Positions 43,229-51,202 of a stretch of DNA of 64,000 bases are shown here, piece by piece. This DNA is from Methylotuvimicrobium alcaliphilum 20Z (GTDB lineage Bacteria > Pseudomonadota > Gammaproteobacteria > Methylococcales > Methylomonadaceae), in contig NC_016112.1 of assembly GCF_000968535.2 (NCBI RefSeq), forward strand, positions 4,402,001 through 4,466,000, read 5' to 3'. The first letter of the stretch is position 1. Every line of letters starts with the position of its first letter. Under the pieces are notes generated by a model. The model was not told the origin of the DNA. It did not search any database and worked only from the letters and a program-made list of their open reading frames with translations. The translations under genes and the position numbers were made by a program.

Positions 43229-43413
43229 TAGGGAACGAGCATGAAATAACGTCGACAACCGAGGGAAGGTGGTTCGGTGGCTCGATTGACAGGTGTCGGC
43301 AGCAGGGAGCTGCCGTCAAGCCTACATGGACGTATTCACGGCGTCCTGTCAAGCGAGTCACCGAACCACTACAAAGCCTACTAATTGTAGGAGTTATTTT
43401 GTGCATATTCCTA
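43229..43413 (-). repeat. Family C repeat inside the toxin-antitoxin operon
   Basis: Complete short C: TAGGGAACGAGCATGAAATA at one end, GTGCATATTCCTA at the other, core stem GGTTCGGTGGCTCGATTGACAG / CTGTCAAGCGAGTCACCGAACC with the minimal loop GGAGCTGCCGTCAAGCC. The right-hand CTA is the complement of the antitoxin stop TAG. Confidence 0.82.
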
Positions 43414-43761
43414 GGCCTGTTTCAACCACTGCTCCAAGGTGTCCATGTCGTCTTGTACTTCCTCTGCGGTTTGATTGATAACCGGAATACCTAAGCGCGA
43501 AACGTGGGCAATGAAGTTAGCTAACGGCATGTCCGCTAATTTGGCCGAGCGAGCCAGGGATAATTCGCCGTCTTTAAACAAGGCAGTAGCCAAGGCTTTA
43601 CGCACACCGGGCATGCCGATGATTTTAGCGGATTTGAGTCCTATCATTAAGGCGTCCGGCTCGTTTCTGTTCATGACCAACACCAAATCCTCATGCGCCA
43701 TCCGCAACGCTTCACTGGGATTATTTTTTAAACCACTAACATTGACTGTTTTCATGGGCAT
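43411..43761 (-). CDS. UPF0175-family antitoxin
   Basis: 116 aa (ATG 43761; MKTV two codons later is also possible). UPF0175 layout: an N-terminal strand region (TVNVSGLKNNPSEALRMAHEDLVLVMNRNEPDALMIG in part) and a C-terminal helix-turn-helix (ALFKDGELSLARSAKLADMPLANFIAHVSRLGIP). It should neutralise the DUF3368 protein and repress the operon. The genes of such pairs are usually adjacent or overlapping; here a 185-bp C repeat separates them, and the antitoxin stop TAG is part of the repeat end. Confidence 0.83.
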   Translation of the reverse strand: MPMKTVNVSGLKNNPSEALRMAHEDLVLVMNRNEPDALMIGLKSAKIIGMPGVRKALATALFKDGELSLARSAKLADMPLANFIAHVSRLGIPVINQTAEEVQDDMDTLEQWLKQA

Positions 43762-43821
43762 CTCTCATGGGAAGATTGGGTAGGTCTATTATAGGCGCGA
43801 TTGGCGTAAAAGCTAAAAAAC

Positions 43822-43874
43822 GAGCATGAAACAACTTCTTCAAATATTGGAAATTATTTATCGCGAAATCCTAG
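43822..43874. repeat. Core-less family C repeat
   Basis: CGAGCATGAAACAACTTCTTC joins directly to ATTGGAAATTATTTATCGCGAAATCCTAG: both C ends are present but no core cassette. It is the empty form of the repeat at 43229-43413. Confidence 0.7.
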
Positions 43875-43876
43875 GG

Positions 43877-46800
43877 CTATTCAAGTGTCTTCAAGCCATC
43901 CAGATCGAAAGCCGCTAAATAATCGGCAAAAAGGCGGCGCGTAGGCAACCATTTGGGATTCGATTCCCGGATTATAATCTCAAAGGCTTGATTGAGCCTT
44001 GCCGGTAAATTGATCGAAAACTGGTCGGGTGATGCGCCGGCGAAAATACAGAGTTCCGCGGCCGTTTGCAGCAGGGCCAAGGTTACCGAATCCATTGGGA
44101 CGCCGGCGTGAACTCGCCAGGTATCGGCATCGGACAAACCTTCCTCGATATGACGGATAGCCGCACCCAGCCTACCTTGCATTACCGATAAGACGGCGAG
44201 ATGATGACTGGCGCTTGCCGCTTCTTGAAGATAGGTTTCCTGCTCATATTCCTCAAAACGCTTCAAGAGCCATCGACGCCGCTCCCGCATCGCATCGAAG
44301 GCGGCATCGAAATTGCCGGCGCCGCGCTGGGCATGCGCCAAAAGACCGGCGACGATATGGCGGTAATCGTCTTTATCGAGCCGTCCGGCGCGAGTTTCAT
44401 TTCGTCGCATCGGCTCATCGCTATCGAGTAGCGCCCAAGCATGACTTAATTCCGCGATGGCGAGTTCGTATTGCGACGTTTTTAGCAGCGACGCCCCGAG
44501 GCCTAAATGTGCTTTTAAGCGTTCGGCAAGGTTTTCCCCGGTAATTTCGGGTAACAAAGCGCGATAAAGATTTTCGGCCTGTTCATAGTCGCCCCCGACA
44601 TAATGATAAAAAGCGCCTCTATCGATGACTAAAGTCCTGAATTCGGCGAGTTTGTCGCGATGGTCATCGATTAGCGTCTGCGCGCTTTCGATCTCGCTTT
44701 TCGAGGTTCTGTAGCGGCCTCTGAAATAATGACTGCGTGCCTTATCCAAACGGAAAGACAACTCTTGGCGAGGCCGGGTAAACGGCAAGCGAGCGCGTTC
44801 CTGAAAGTGGCGTAGCGCAATATGATGATTGCCCAAGGCGGCTTGCAGCAGACCTAATTCATGCAGCACGCTGGCTTTTCGGCGCGGATTGCGCGGTGCC
44901 AAGTCCAAGGCCAAATGATAATGAGTATGTGCGATCATCGCCATCTCATGATCGTGGCTGCGATGAAATTCGCGGTGCGCCAGATAGGCGTACAAATGAT
45001 GAATTTCAGGGCTACGAGGCAAGACTTGCAAGGCCGGAAGAAGTAAAGCCATATCGCGGTCGACCTCCGCGCGGTGTTTCTCCAAGTCGGTGATAGCGTT
45101 GAGTCGCTGCCCCCTGAGATAAGCCTGCACGAAAGCCCATTCCGGCGCTTTCGGCCGATCGGAATAACGGGTTTTATAGGCGGCCAGCAATTGCTCGCTG
45201 AATTTTCCGCTTCGAAGGCTCGCCTCAATATAGCCTTCATGCGCTTCCAACGATGTCGTAGTTTCGGTGATCTCATGAAATAACTCGGCGGCCTCAGCCG
45301 GATGTCCGCCGGCCATTTCGGCATAGGCTTTTTCCAGCACGATATCGGCAAAGATCGCCTCGGCGTGTTTCCGCTCGGGATGGCCGACTAGTACCGTGTC
45401 GAGCCAGAGTGAGCCCATTGTGTACAATAATTGTTGATAATCGTTGTACGCGGCATGATCGATTGCGCTCATAATCAAAGCGCGCCGCCGTTCGAAAGAG
45501 CCGGTCTCTTGAAAAAGCGAAGTCAAGTGATCCTGAGTGATGGCTTGACTAGCAGCATCGGTTGCCAGCAAATGCGATTCGATGGAAAGCATGAAGCCCA
45601 GCGGCGAATCGGGTTCGACCGTTTCGAGACGTTTTGCCAGCGATTGCCGTTGTTCGCGACGCGCAAGGCCTTGTAACAAGCTGCGTTTGTAAGCATCGGC
45701 ATAACGCAGACGTTCGCGTTCGGAAAAGGCGGAATGTTCGGCCAGTTGCCGGAACATTCGAAGCAAGCGTTCGCGCTCATCCAAGAGACGTAAAAATTTT
45801 TGTTGTTGCATGGCGATCAGATGCAAACTGAAAGTATCCTTTTCGCCGGCCAAGTCCAATGCATCAGAAAGCGCTAAGGCTTGTTTTTTATCGCCTAGCA
45901 CATCGAGTATCTCAAGGCGCGCCATCGCCGCCAAACGATGCACGGTGCTATGTCGAGCGCCTTGCCAACGAGACAGTCTATCCAGTCGCTCTTGCTGAGC
46001 CTGAATGAAGGCGGCATTAAGCTTGCCATGCGGAAGACGCTGTTCATCACGGCGGTAAGCCGTCAATTCCAACAAGACCTCAGTCCAATCGGCTAGCCAA
46101 GCATCGGCATCGTCTAAATCTTGCAGCAAGCGCAAATGATATTCGGTCGATTCGTATTCATGCAGGCTTAAGTGCTCCAGAATAATCCGGCGGTAAATTG
46201 CGATACGCTTGGCTTGGTCTTCAGTATCCGGCAACAGCCTTTTGAGCAAGAGCAAACGTTCCCAAGGATCGCGGGTGACTAAAAGCTCTTCTTCAATACG
46301 TTGCCGCGTCCAATCGGGCGGGACTAAGCCACTCAAGGGCAGGCTATAGATTTGTAAATAACCGGCGCGCAAACAGGTCGCGATCAACTTATCTCGTGCC
46401 GGGGACGGATATTGGCAATTTCTTCGCCCGCTGGTCAATTGCTCGTAAGAGCCCCGCCGTATCGGGCTTACGGCATCGCCGTCGAATCGCGCGCGAAACA
46501 AGATACCGTTATCGCCGCCGTCGATTACGCCGTCGAAATTAGTGTCATTGAGAAATTGGGTAAAGTACAAATATTGTCCGTCCGGCGAAAAGGTAGGAAA
46601 ACCCGTCGATCCCGGCATATCTGGGCGAAACAGCCGAGGGGATAGACCGGAAATCAACGGATGCAGGACAAATCCGGACGAGGCGCGCATCATGAAACTG
46701 AATTGCCCGGATGTCCCTTGTTCGAGTGGAACATAAACCAACCAACGCCCGTCCGGCGATACGGTGGGAGCGGCTATATTGCGGCTTAATAATAATTCGC

Positions 46801-47563
46801 CCGTGTCGCCGCGCCTTTGTCCGACGGAATATTTACGAAGTTCATGCGTATCCAATAATCCGGTTCGGGTCAGCGCGCCAATGTGCAGGCTGTCCGGAAA
46901 CCAAAAAACGTGCAGCACTTCGGTGTTTTCATCGGTTAAGCAACGGCGATCGCGCTGTTTGAAATGATATATGCAGGCATCGCCGGAGGCGTCTTCCTGA
47001 TAAGAAATATACAATAAGCTTTGCCCGTCCGGGCTCAAGCGTGGTTGGCTCGTGTCGGCATTATCATCGAATACCAAGGTCGGCGCATTGCGCAATAGGC
47101 TTTGCCGATGAATCTCGGTGGTAGTGTTGGCGTTGCTGACAAAGGAAAGGGTTTCTCCGTCGTCGGCAAGTTGACCTTGGAAATGGTCGTAGCGCCCGGC
47201 GGTTAGGCCGACCATCGTTTCTAGTCGGTCCTTGGGCGGATTCGCACCGATTGCAACATTGCTCAGCAATCCGGAGGCGAGCAGACTCCATAGACATGTC
47301 TGCAGCTTGTTAGGATTTCGTGATAAATAACGTCCTGGAACTATGAGCGTTGTTGAGGGTTCGGTCACTCGCTTGACAGGACTCCGTGAATACGTCCATG
47401 CTTGACGGCGGCGACTGATTGCCGAGGATGGCATGAATGCAGATTTTGCATTACGCCATGGGTGGCGTGTATTAGGGTAATGCAGGAGCAATTGCCGTGG
47501 AGCAAAAATCTGCCCTGCCGCCGACACCAGCCAATCGAGTAACCGAACCCTCCCTGAAATCAT
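43877..47563 (-). CDS. Very large exported beta-propeller/TPR protein with repeat-derived 5' end
   Basis: The native protein begins near 47310 (about 1140 aa), with a signal-like segment LQTCLWSLLASGLLSNVAIGA. The open frame continues for 84 codons upstream through a C repeat to an ATG at 47563 that is made by the end of another insertion, so the start is uncertain (TTG 47269 is an alternative). Residues about 130-400 contain PD40/TolB-like repeats (RLSPDGQSLLY, TVSPDGRWLVY, TFSPDGQYLYF) and a dockerin-like loop DTNFDGVIDGGD. The rest is helical with TPR-like pairs (ALGNHHIALRHFQER, YEQAENLYRALLPE). Probably a periplasmic scaffold; partner of the lipoprotein gene upstream. Confidence 0.75.
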   Translation of the reverse strand: MISGRVRLLDWLVSAAGQIFAPRQLLLHYPNTRHPWRNAKSAFMPSSAISRRRQAWTYSRSPVKRVTEPSTTLIVPGRYLSRNPNKLQTCLWSLLASGLLSNVAIGANPPKDRLETMVGLTAGRYDHFQGQLADDGETLSFVSNANTTTEIHRQSLLRNAPTLVFDDNADTSQPRLSPDGQSLLYISYQEDASGDACIYHFKQRDRRCLTDENTEVLHVFWFPDSLHIGALTRTGLLDTHELRKYSVGQRRGDTGELLLSRNIAAPTVSPDGRWLVYVPLEQGTSGQFSFMMRASSGFVLHPLISGLSPRLFRPDMPGSTGFPTFSPDGQYLYFTQFLNDTNFDGVIDGGDNGILFRARFDGDAVSPIRRGSYEQLTSGRRNCQYPSPARDKLIATCLRAGYLQIYSLPLSGLVPPDWTRQRIEEELLVTRDPWERLLLLKRLLPDTEDQAKRIAIYRRIILEHLSLHEYESTEYHLRLLQDLDDADAWLADWTEVLLELTAYRRDEQRLPHGKLNAAFIQAQQERLDRLSRWQGARHSTVHRLAAMARLEILDVLGDKKQALALSDALDLAGEKDTFSLHLIAMQQQKFLRLLDERERLLRMFRQLAEHSAFSERERLRYADAYKRSLLQGLARREQRQSLAKRLETVEPDSPLGFMLSIESHLLATDAASQAITQDHLTSLFQETGSFERRRALIMSAIDHAAYNDYQQLLYTMGSLWLDTVLVGHPERKHAEAIFADIVLEKAYAEMAGGHPAEAAELFHEITETTTSLEAHEGYIEASLRSGKFSEQLLAAYKTRYSDRPKAPEWAFVQAYLRGQRLNAITDLEKHRAEVDRDMALLLPALQVLPRSPEIHHLYAYLAHREFHRSHDHEMAMIAHTHYHLALDLAPRNPRRKASVLHELGLLQAALGNHHIALRHFQERARLPFTRPRQELSFRLDKARSHYFRGRYRTSKSEIESAQTLIDDHRDKLAEFRTLVIDRGAFYHYVGGDYEQAENLYRALLPEITGENLAERLKAHLGLGASLLKTSQYELAIAELSHAWALLDSDEPMRRNETRAGRLDKDDYRHIVAGLLAHAQRGAGNFDAAFDAMRERRRWLLKRFEEYEQETYLQEAASASHHLAVLSVMQGRLGAAIRHIEEGLSDADTWRVHAGVPMDSVTLALLQTAAELCIFAGASPDQFSINLPARLNQAFEIIIRESNPKWLPTRRLFADYLAAFDLDGLKTLE

Positions 47564-47774
47564 AAGTATCTACACATCTTTATCATTTAAAATCATGCTG
47601 TTATAAAGTTTCTTCTGGTTTATTATGAAAATAGGGACTAAAAATTGAGGTTTTTAATCTACTTATTTATCCTAGATCACAGAAGAATTAACTTAACTAA
47701 TTGTTTTATAGAGCTGAAAACTTGTGTAGATACCTATGCCCTGAAATAGGGAAGTTATTTACGCCCCAGTCCTT
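47311..47774 (-). repeat. Family C repeat split by a 178-bp element
   Basis: Left end TAGGATTTCGTGATAAATAA, right end GGGAAGTTATTTACG ... TCCTTGA, core with the longer cargo form. At CCCTGAAAT it is split by the element at 47561-47738. It lies between the lipoprotein gene and the large TPR gene and has probably displaced the latter's start. Confidence 0.8.
47561..47738. mobile_element. Small MITE with 16-bp inverted repeats and 9-bp target duplication
   Basis: 178 bp. Ends CATAAGTATCTACACA and TGTGTAGATACCTATG are inverted repeats with one mismatch. CCCTGAAAT is duplicated on both sides (47552-47560 and 47739-47747) and restores an intact C sequence when removed. No coding capacity, AT-rich inside. 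A 9-bp duplication and CAT ends point to an IS4-type or similar transposase acting in trans (inference). Confidence 0.85.
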
Positions 47775-47788
47775 GACGGAAAGAATGC

Positions 47789-48364
47789 TTATTCGCATTG
47801 TTTGATATCCCATTCGCCGCTGTCTTGTTGAACTTGCCCGCCGCAAACCAAGGCTTGCAAATGGCGCTGGCGCCAGATGTCTCTTATCTGCACCGAGCTG
47901 CTTTCGGGATTGTGTTCTTGAAGATAGCGCCAAAGTTGTTTACGGCTGCGGTTGACTCGCTGCACGGCTGCGCTGGTGCGTACCGTGGCGGCCGGGCCTG
48001 TGCAAGTCGCCGGCGTTTCAATCAACAAACCGCTACGCGCCTCACCGATACAGCGCCCGACCAGTAAATTATCCAAATAGTCGATTTCGCTCAACGGTAT
48101 TTGCTGAAGTTGCACCAAACGGCCCAGTGCGTCATGGGACAAGTCAGTGCCGGCAGCTTCCAGTTGGCCACGCGTATAAGGGACGGCTTGCGGCACGATC
48201 GCCGATTCGCGCAAAGCATTCGCAAGCGTTAGCAATTCGCCGGCCGCTTGTTCTTCAAGAATGGTTTTGCGGTCCAGCAGCACGACATCGGGCGCACTGA
48301 TACAAGCGGCAAGGGATAGCGCCAGCGCGAATGATATTGAAAATATTGTAAATCGAACGGTCAT
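47789..48364 (-). CDS. Lipoprotein of unknown function
   Basis: 191 aa. Lipoprotein signal with lipobox LAAC (Cys21). The mature part contains SAPDVVLLDRKTILEEQAAGEL, which recalls DUF1318/YdbL-type proteins, then helical segments and three further cysteines (GRCIGEA, ATCTGP, VCGGQ). Upstream of and in the same direction as the large propeller/TPR gene, so the two probably formed an operon before a C repeat and a 178-bp MITE were inserted between them. Confidence 0.7.
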   Translation of the reverse strand: MTVRFTIFSISFALALSLAACISAPDVVLLDRKTILEEQAAGELLTLANALRESAIVPQAVPYTRGQLEAAGTDLSHDALGRLVQLQQIPLSEIDYLDNLLVGRCIGEARSGLLIETPATCTGPAATVRTSAAVQRVNRSRKQLWRYLQEHNPESSSVQIRDIWRQRHLQALVCGGQVQQDSGEWDIKQCE

Positions 48365-48440
48365 GATTGATTAAATGGATAACATTAGCATGCAAAAAGT
48401 TTCCTGATTTCGCAAAACTTTCAACCGAATCGGCAACGTA

Positions 48441-48645
48441 TACTTCGCGCGGCCATGTTTGCGGATTTTATGGCAATGCTATTTTGTTCGGTAGCAAGAC
48501 GCGAAAACAGGCGCATAGCAAGCTATGTAACTGTTTTCGCAAAGCTTCCGCTCCTGCTCACGCCCCTTACCTACATCCATGTAGGTAACGCCGCTATCGG
48601 ACAAAAGAGCGCGCCAGAAAGCCGCAAATGTGGCAGCGCGAAGTA
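48441..48645 (-). repeat. Family B MITE, long reverse copy
   Basis: 205 bp, TACTTCGCGCGGCCATG to AGCGCGAAGTA with TA flanks. It contains the same ATGGCAATGCTATTTTGTTCG block and TAGCAAGCTATG loop as the other B copies, plus an extra palindrome TTACCTACATCCATGTAGGT. The end has an outward ATG (ATGGCCGCGCGAAGTA on the opposite strand) like the one used by baeS. Confidence 0.82.
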
Positions 48646-48760
48646 TATATCCTGATTAGCAAGTTTCTTCAGCTAAAGCCCAAAGATCAGCATATCCTTA
48701 GCTGGATGGGGTCGCAAGCCATGCACGTCAAGCTAAAACGGCCAACCCACATCACGCTCT

Positions 48761-48858
48761 TTCCCAAGCTCCAACTTGGGAAAGACACCCCGGAAGCTCC
48801 AGCTTCCTGAACAGGTTACCCAAGCTGGAGCTTGGGTAACAGCATATTTTAGTTTTTG
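48761..48858. repeat. Family F hairpin array
   Basis: Three hairpins in a row: TTCCCAAGCTCCAACTTGGG, CCGGAAGCTCCAGCTTCC and GTTACCCAAGCTGGAGCTTG. The last two plus flank are about 70 bp shared (reverse) with 20190-20262. Confidence 0.65.
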
Positions 48859-48975
48859 CGACTACGACTGGCCCCTGCTCGGACACTTGGCTTCGGCAAG
48901 CTGAAGCATCTTACTAATCAGGACGTATATTGATGTTCATCATACCGTCTACATAAAGAGGCTGCTATTTTGTTA

Positions 48976-49131
48976 TACCCATCGCAGATCAAAATTCGGC
49001 ACCAGGGTGTCCGTCAAAGGACGCCGTGAATACATCCCTGTAGGCTCTATGCCAGCTCCATGCTGGCAAAGCCTTTGCCGCACACCCTGGCGCCTCCTCA
49101 GGCACTGCCCAAATTTGAAGTGCGAAAGGTA
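48976..49131 (+). repeat. Family A MITE, standard copy
   Basis: 156 bp with TA flanks, immediately followed by a 60-bp core-less A (49136-49195) in the other orientation; only TATA separates them. Confidence 0.88.
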
Positions 49132-49135
49132 TATA

Positions 49136-49195
49136 TACCTTGTTCACGTCAAATTTCGGCAATGCCCGGGGCATGATTTTGATCCTCGAGGGGTA
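49136..49195 (-). repeat. Minimal 60-bp family A element
   Basis: Contains only the two ends: TACCTTGTTCACGTCAAATT, CGGCAATGCCCGGGGC, then ATTTTGATCCTCGAGGGGTA, flanked by TA. The entire core is absent, like the other empty backbones. Confidence 0.75.
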
Positions 49196-49249
49196 TAATC
49201 GGCCGGATTTTGATAATCTAGGACACTTTTTCTCTCAAGAGTCGGCTGA

Positions 49250-50929
49250 ATGAATGCAATTTATTTGATGTTAATAGGCTTGGCTGCCATGGCGCTGGGT
49301 TATTTTGTCTACGCAAAATTTATTTGCGAAAAAATCTTTAAAGTCGATCCCATGTTTCTGACCCCGGCCCATGAATTGAACGACGGTATCGATTACGTGC
49401 CGACCAACAAATATGTACTTTGGGGGCATCATTTTACCTCGGTGGCCGGCGCCGCGCCGATCATCGGTCCCGCTATCGCCGTAATTTGGGGCTGGGTACC
49501 GGCTTTCGTTTGGGTTGTTTTAGGCACCATCTTCTTTGCCGGCGTGCATGACGCCGGCGGCATCTGGGCCAGTAACCGCAATCAAGCCAAATCGATCGGC
49601 TCATTGACCGGCGACATTATCGGTAAACGCGCCCGCAGTTGTTTCATGATCGTGATTTTTTTGTTGCTGCTGATGGTGAATGCGGTGTTCGCAGTCGTCA
49701 TTGCCAGCCAATTGATTAGCTTTCCCAGCGCGACGATACCGGTCTGGGGAGCTATCGTTGTGGCGCTGATCATCGGCCAACTGATTTATCGCCGCTCCAT
49801 CGGCTTGATGAGCGTAACACTGTTAGGCGTCATTGCACTGTATGCGATGATTTATGTCGGTGCCGAATTGCCGGTTTCATTGCCCGAGCAAGTGGCCGGT
49901 TTAAACGCCAACCAAAGCTGGATCATTATCCTGTTCGCTTATGCGGCGATCGCTTCGTTATTGCCGGTATGGGTGTTGCTGCAACCGAGAGATTACATCA
50001 ACGGCATTCAACTGTTCATCGGACTGATTTTGTTTTACGGTGCAGTATTGGCTGCAGGCCCCGAGATTGTCGCTCCAGCTTTCAACACCGATTTGCCGGA
50101 AGGCACGCCGTCGATCATTCCGATTTTATTCGTGACCATTGCCTGCGGCGCCATTTCCGGCTTTCATGGCTTGGTGTCGAGCGGCACGACGTCCAAGCAG
50201 TTGGATAAAGAACCAGATTTGCGTTTCGTCGGTTATTTCGGCGCGGTCGGCGAGGGCTCATTGGCATTGTCGGCCATCATTGCGACGACTGCGGGATTCG
50301 CCACCTTAGGCGACTGGCAGACGGTCTATCACAGTTTCGGGCAAGGCGGCGTCGGCGCGTTCATACAAGGCGGCGGGAATATCCTGCAGCAAGGTCTTGG
50401 GCTCGATAACGTCTTGGCGGAAACGCTTCTAACCGTGATGGTTGTATTGTTTGCCGGCACCACGATGGATACCAGCTTGCGTTTGCAGCGCTATATCTTT
50501 CAAGAATGGGGCGTGATTTACCGGATCGGCTGGCTGCAAAAACCGCTTCAAGCGACACTATTGGCGGTCGGTTCGTGTTTGCTGCTGGCCTTCGGCGTCG
50601 GCGGCGACGGTAGCGGGGGGCTCTTGATATGGCCATTGTTCGGCACAACCAATCAATTGCTGGCCGGATTCACGCTCTTGGTGATTACGGTGATGTTGGT
50701 AAAACGAGGCCGGCCGATGTGGTATACCTTGGCGCCGCTGCTGTTTCTGCTGATCATGACCACGCTAGGCTTGTTGATTCAGTTGAAAAGCTTTTACGAC
50801 CAACAAGACTGGTTCCTGTTGTCGCTCGATATCGTAGTCTTGATTGCCGCCATCCTCATTTCGCTAGAATCGAGCTGGGTACTCGCCAAACAAATCAAAG
50901 CCAATAAAGCGGAGGCCGTTAACCCATGA
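49250..50929 (+). CDS. cstA: CstA-family carbon starvation / peptide-pyruvate transporter
   Basis: 559 aa inner-membrane protein with about 14-16 hydrophobic helices. CstA family blocks: KYVLWGHHFTSVAGAAPIIGPAIAV, GVHDAGGIWASNRNQAKSIG in part, VSSGTTSKQLDKEPD and FAGTTMDTSLRLQRYI. In other bacteria this family (CstA, BtsT) takes up pyruvate or peptides. The length is that of the shorter subgroup. The stop overlaps the ATG of the small CC-terminal gene (ATGA), and an ArsA-type ATPase follows, so three coupled genes form a unit. A weak ribosome site precedes the start, 55 bp after the A elements. Confidence 0.92.
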   Translation: MNAIYLMLIGLAAMALGYFVYAKFICEKIFKVDPMFLTPAHELNDGIDYVPTNKYVLWGHHFTSVAGAAPIIGPAIAVIWGWVPAFVWVVLGTIFFAGVHDAGGIWASNRNQAKSIGSLTGDIIGKRARSCFMIVIFLLLLMVNAVFAVVIASQLISFPSATIPVWGAIVVALIIGQLIYRRSIGLMSVTLLGVIALYAMIYVGAELPVSLPEQVAGLNANQSWIIILFAYAAIASLLPVWVLLQPRDYINGIQLFIGLILFYGAVLAAGPEIVAPAFNTDLPEGTPSIIPILFVTIACGAISGFHGLVSSGTTSKQLDKEPDLRFVGYFGAVGEGSLALSAIIATTAGFATLGDWQTVYHSFGQGGVGAFIQGGGNILQQGLGLDNVLAETLLTVMVVLFAGTTMDTSLRLQRYIFQEWGVIYRIGWLQKPLQATLLAVGSCLLLAFGVGGDGSGGLLIWPLFGTTNQLLAGFTLLVITVMLVKRGRPMWYTLAPLLFLLIMTTLGLLIQLKSFYDQQDWFLLSLDIVVLIAAILISLESSWVLAKQIKANKAEAVNP

Positions 50930-51198
50930 AATTGAGCGATCTAAAAACCCTGTTCAAGCAGGCCGATTATTACGCCGAAGAGTTCTATAACGCCCCCTAT
51001 CGGGCGGCTATCGCACGCGCCCGCCGTGAGCAGGACGATCTTTTCATGTTGCTGGTGTTTAGCGAAATGATGGGCGTGCCCAATCCTGTCAGTTATTACA
51101 CACTGGAATTGCAGCCCATCCTGCTCGAACGTTTTCACGACTGGCATCGGCGCATGGGCATGGAGCACTCGCCGCTGGACCATATCAAATGCTGTTGA
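50926..51198 (+). CDS. Small protein ending in Cys-Cys (cory-CC-star type)
   Basis: 90 aa, overlapping the cstA stop by 4 bp. Mostly helical, no signal or membrane segment: FKQADYYAEEFYNAPYRAAI, LLVFSEMMGVPNPVSYYTLEL and GMEHSPLDHIKCC with two cysteines as the last residues. This matches my recollection of the protein family NCBI names cory-CC-star, found beside cstA and ArsA-like ATPase genes. The terminal Cys pair suggests metal binding or tail recognition by the ATPase; that is inference. Confidence 0.75.
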   Translation: MKLSDLKTLFKQADYYAEEFYNAPYRAAIARARREQDDLFMLLVFSEMMGVPNPVSYYTLELQPILLERFHDWHRRMGMEHSPLDHIKCC

Positions 51199-51202
51199 CG
51201 CA

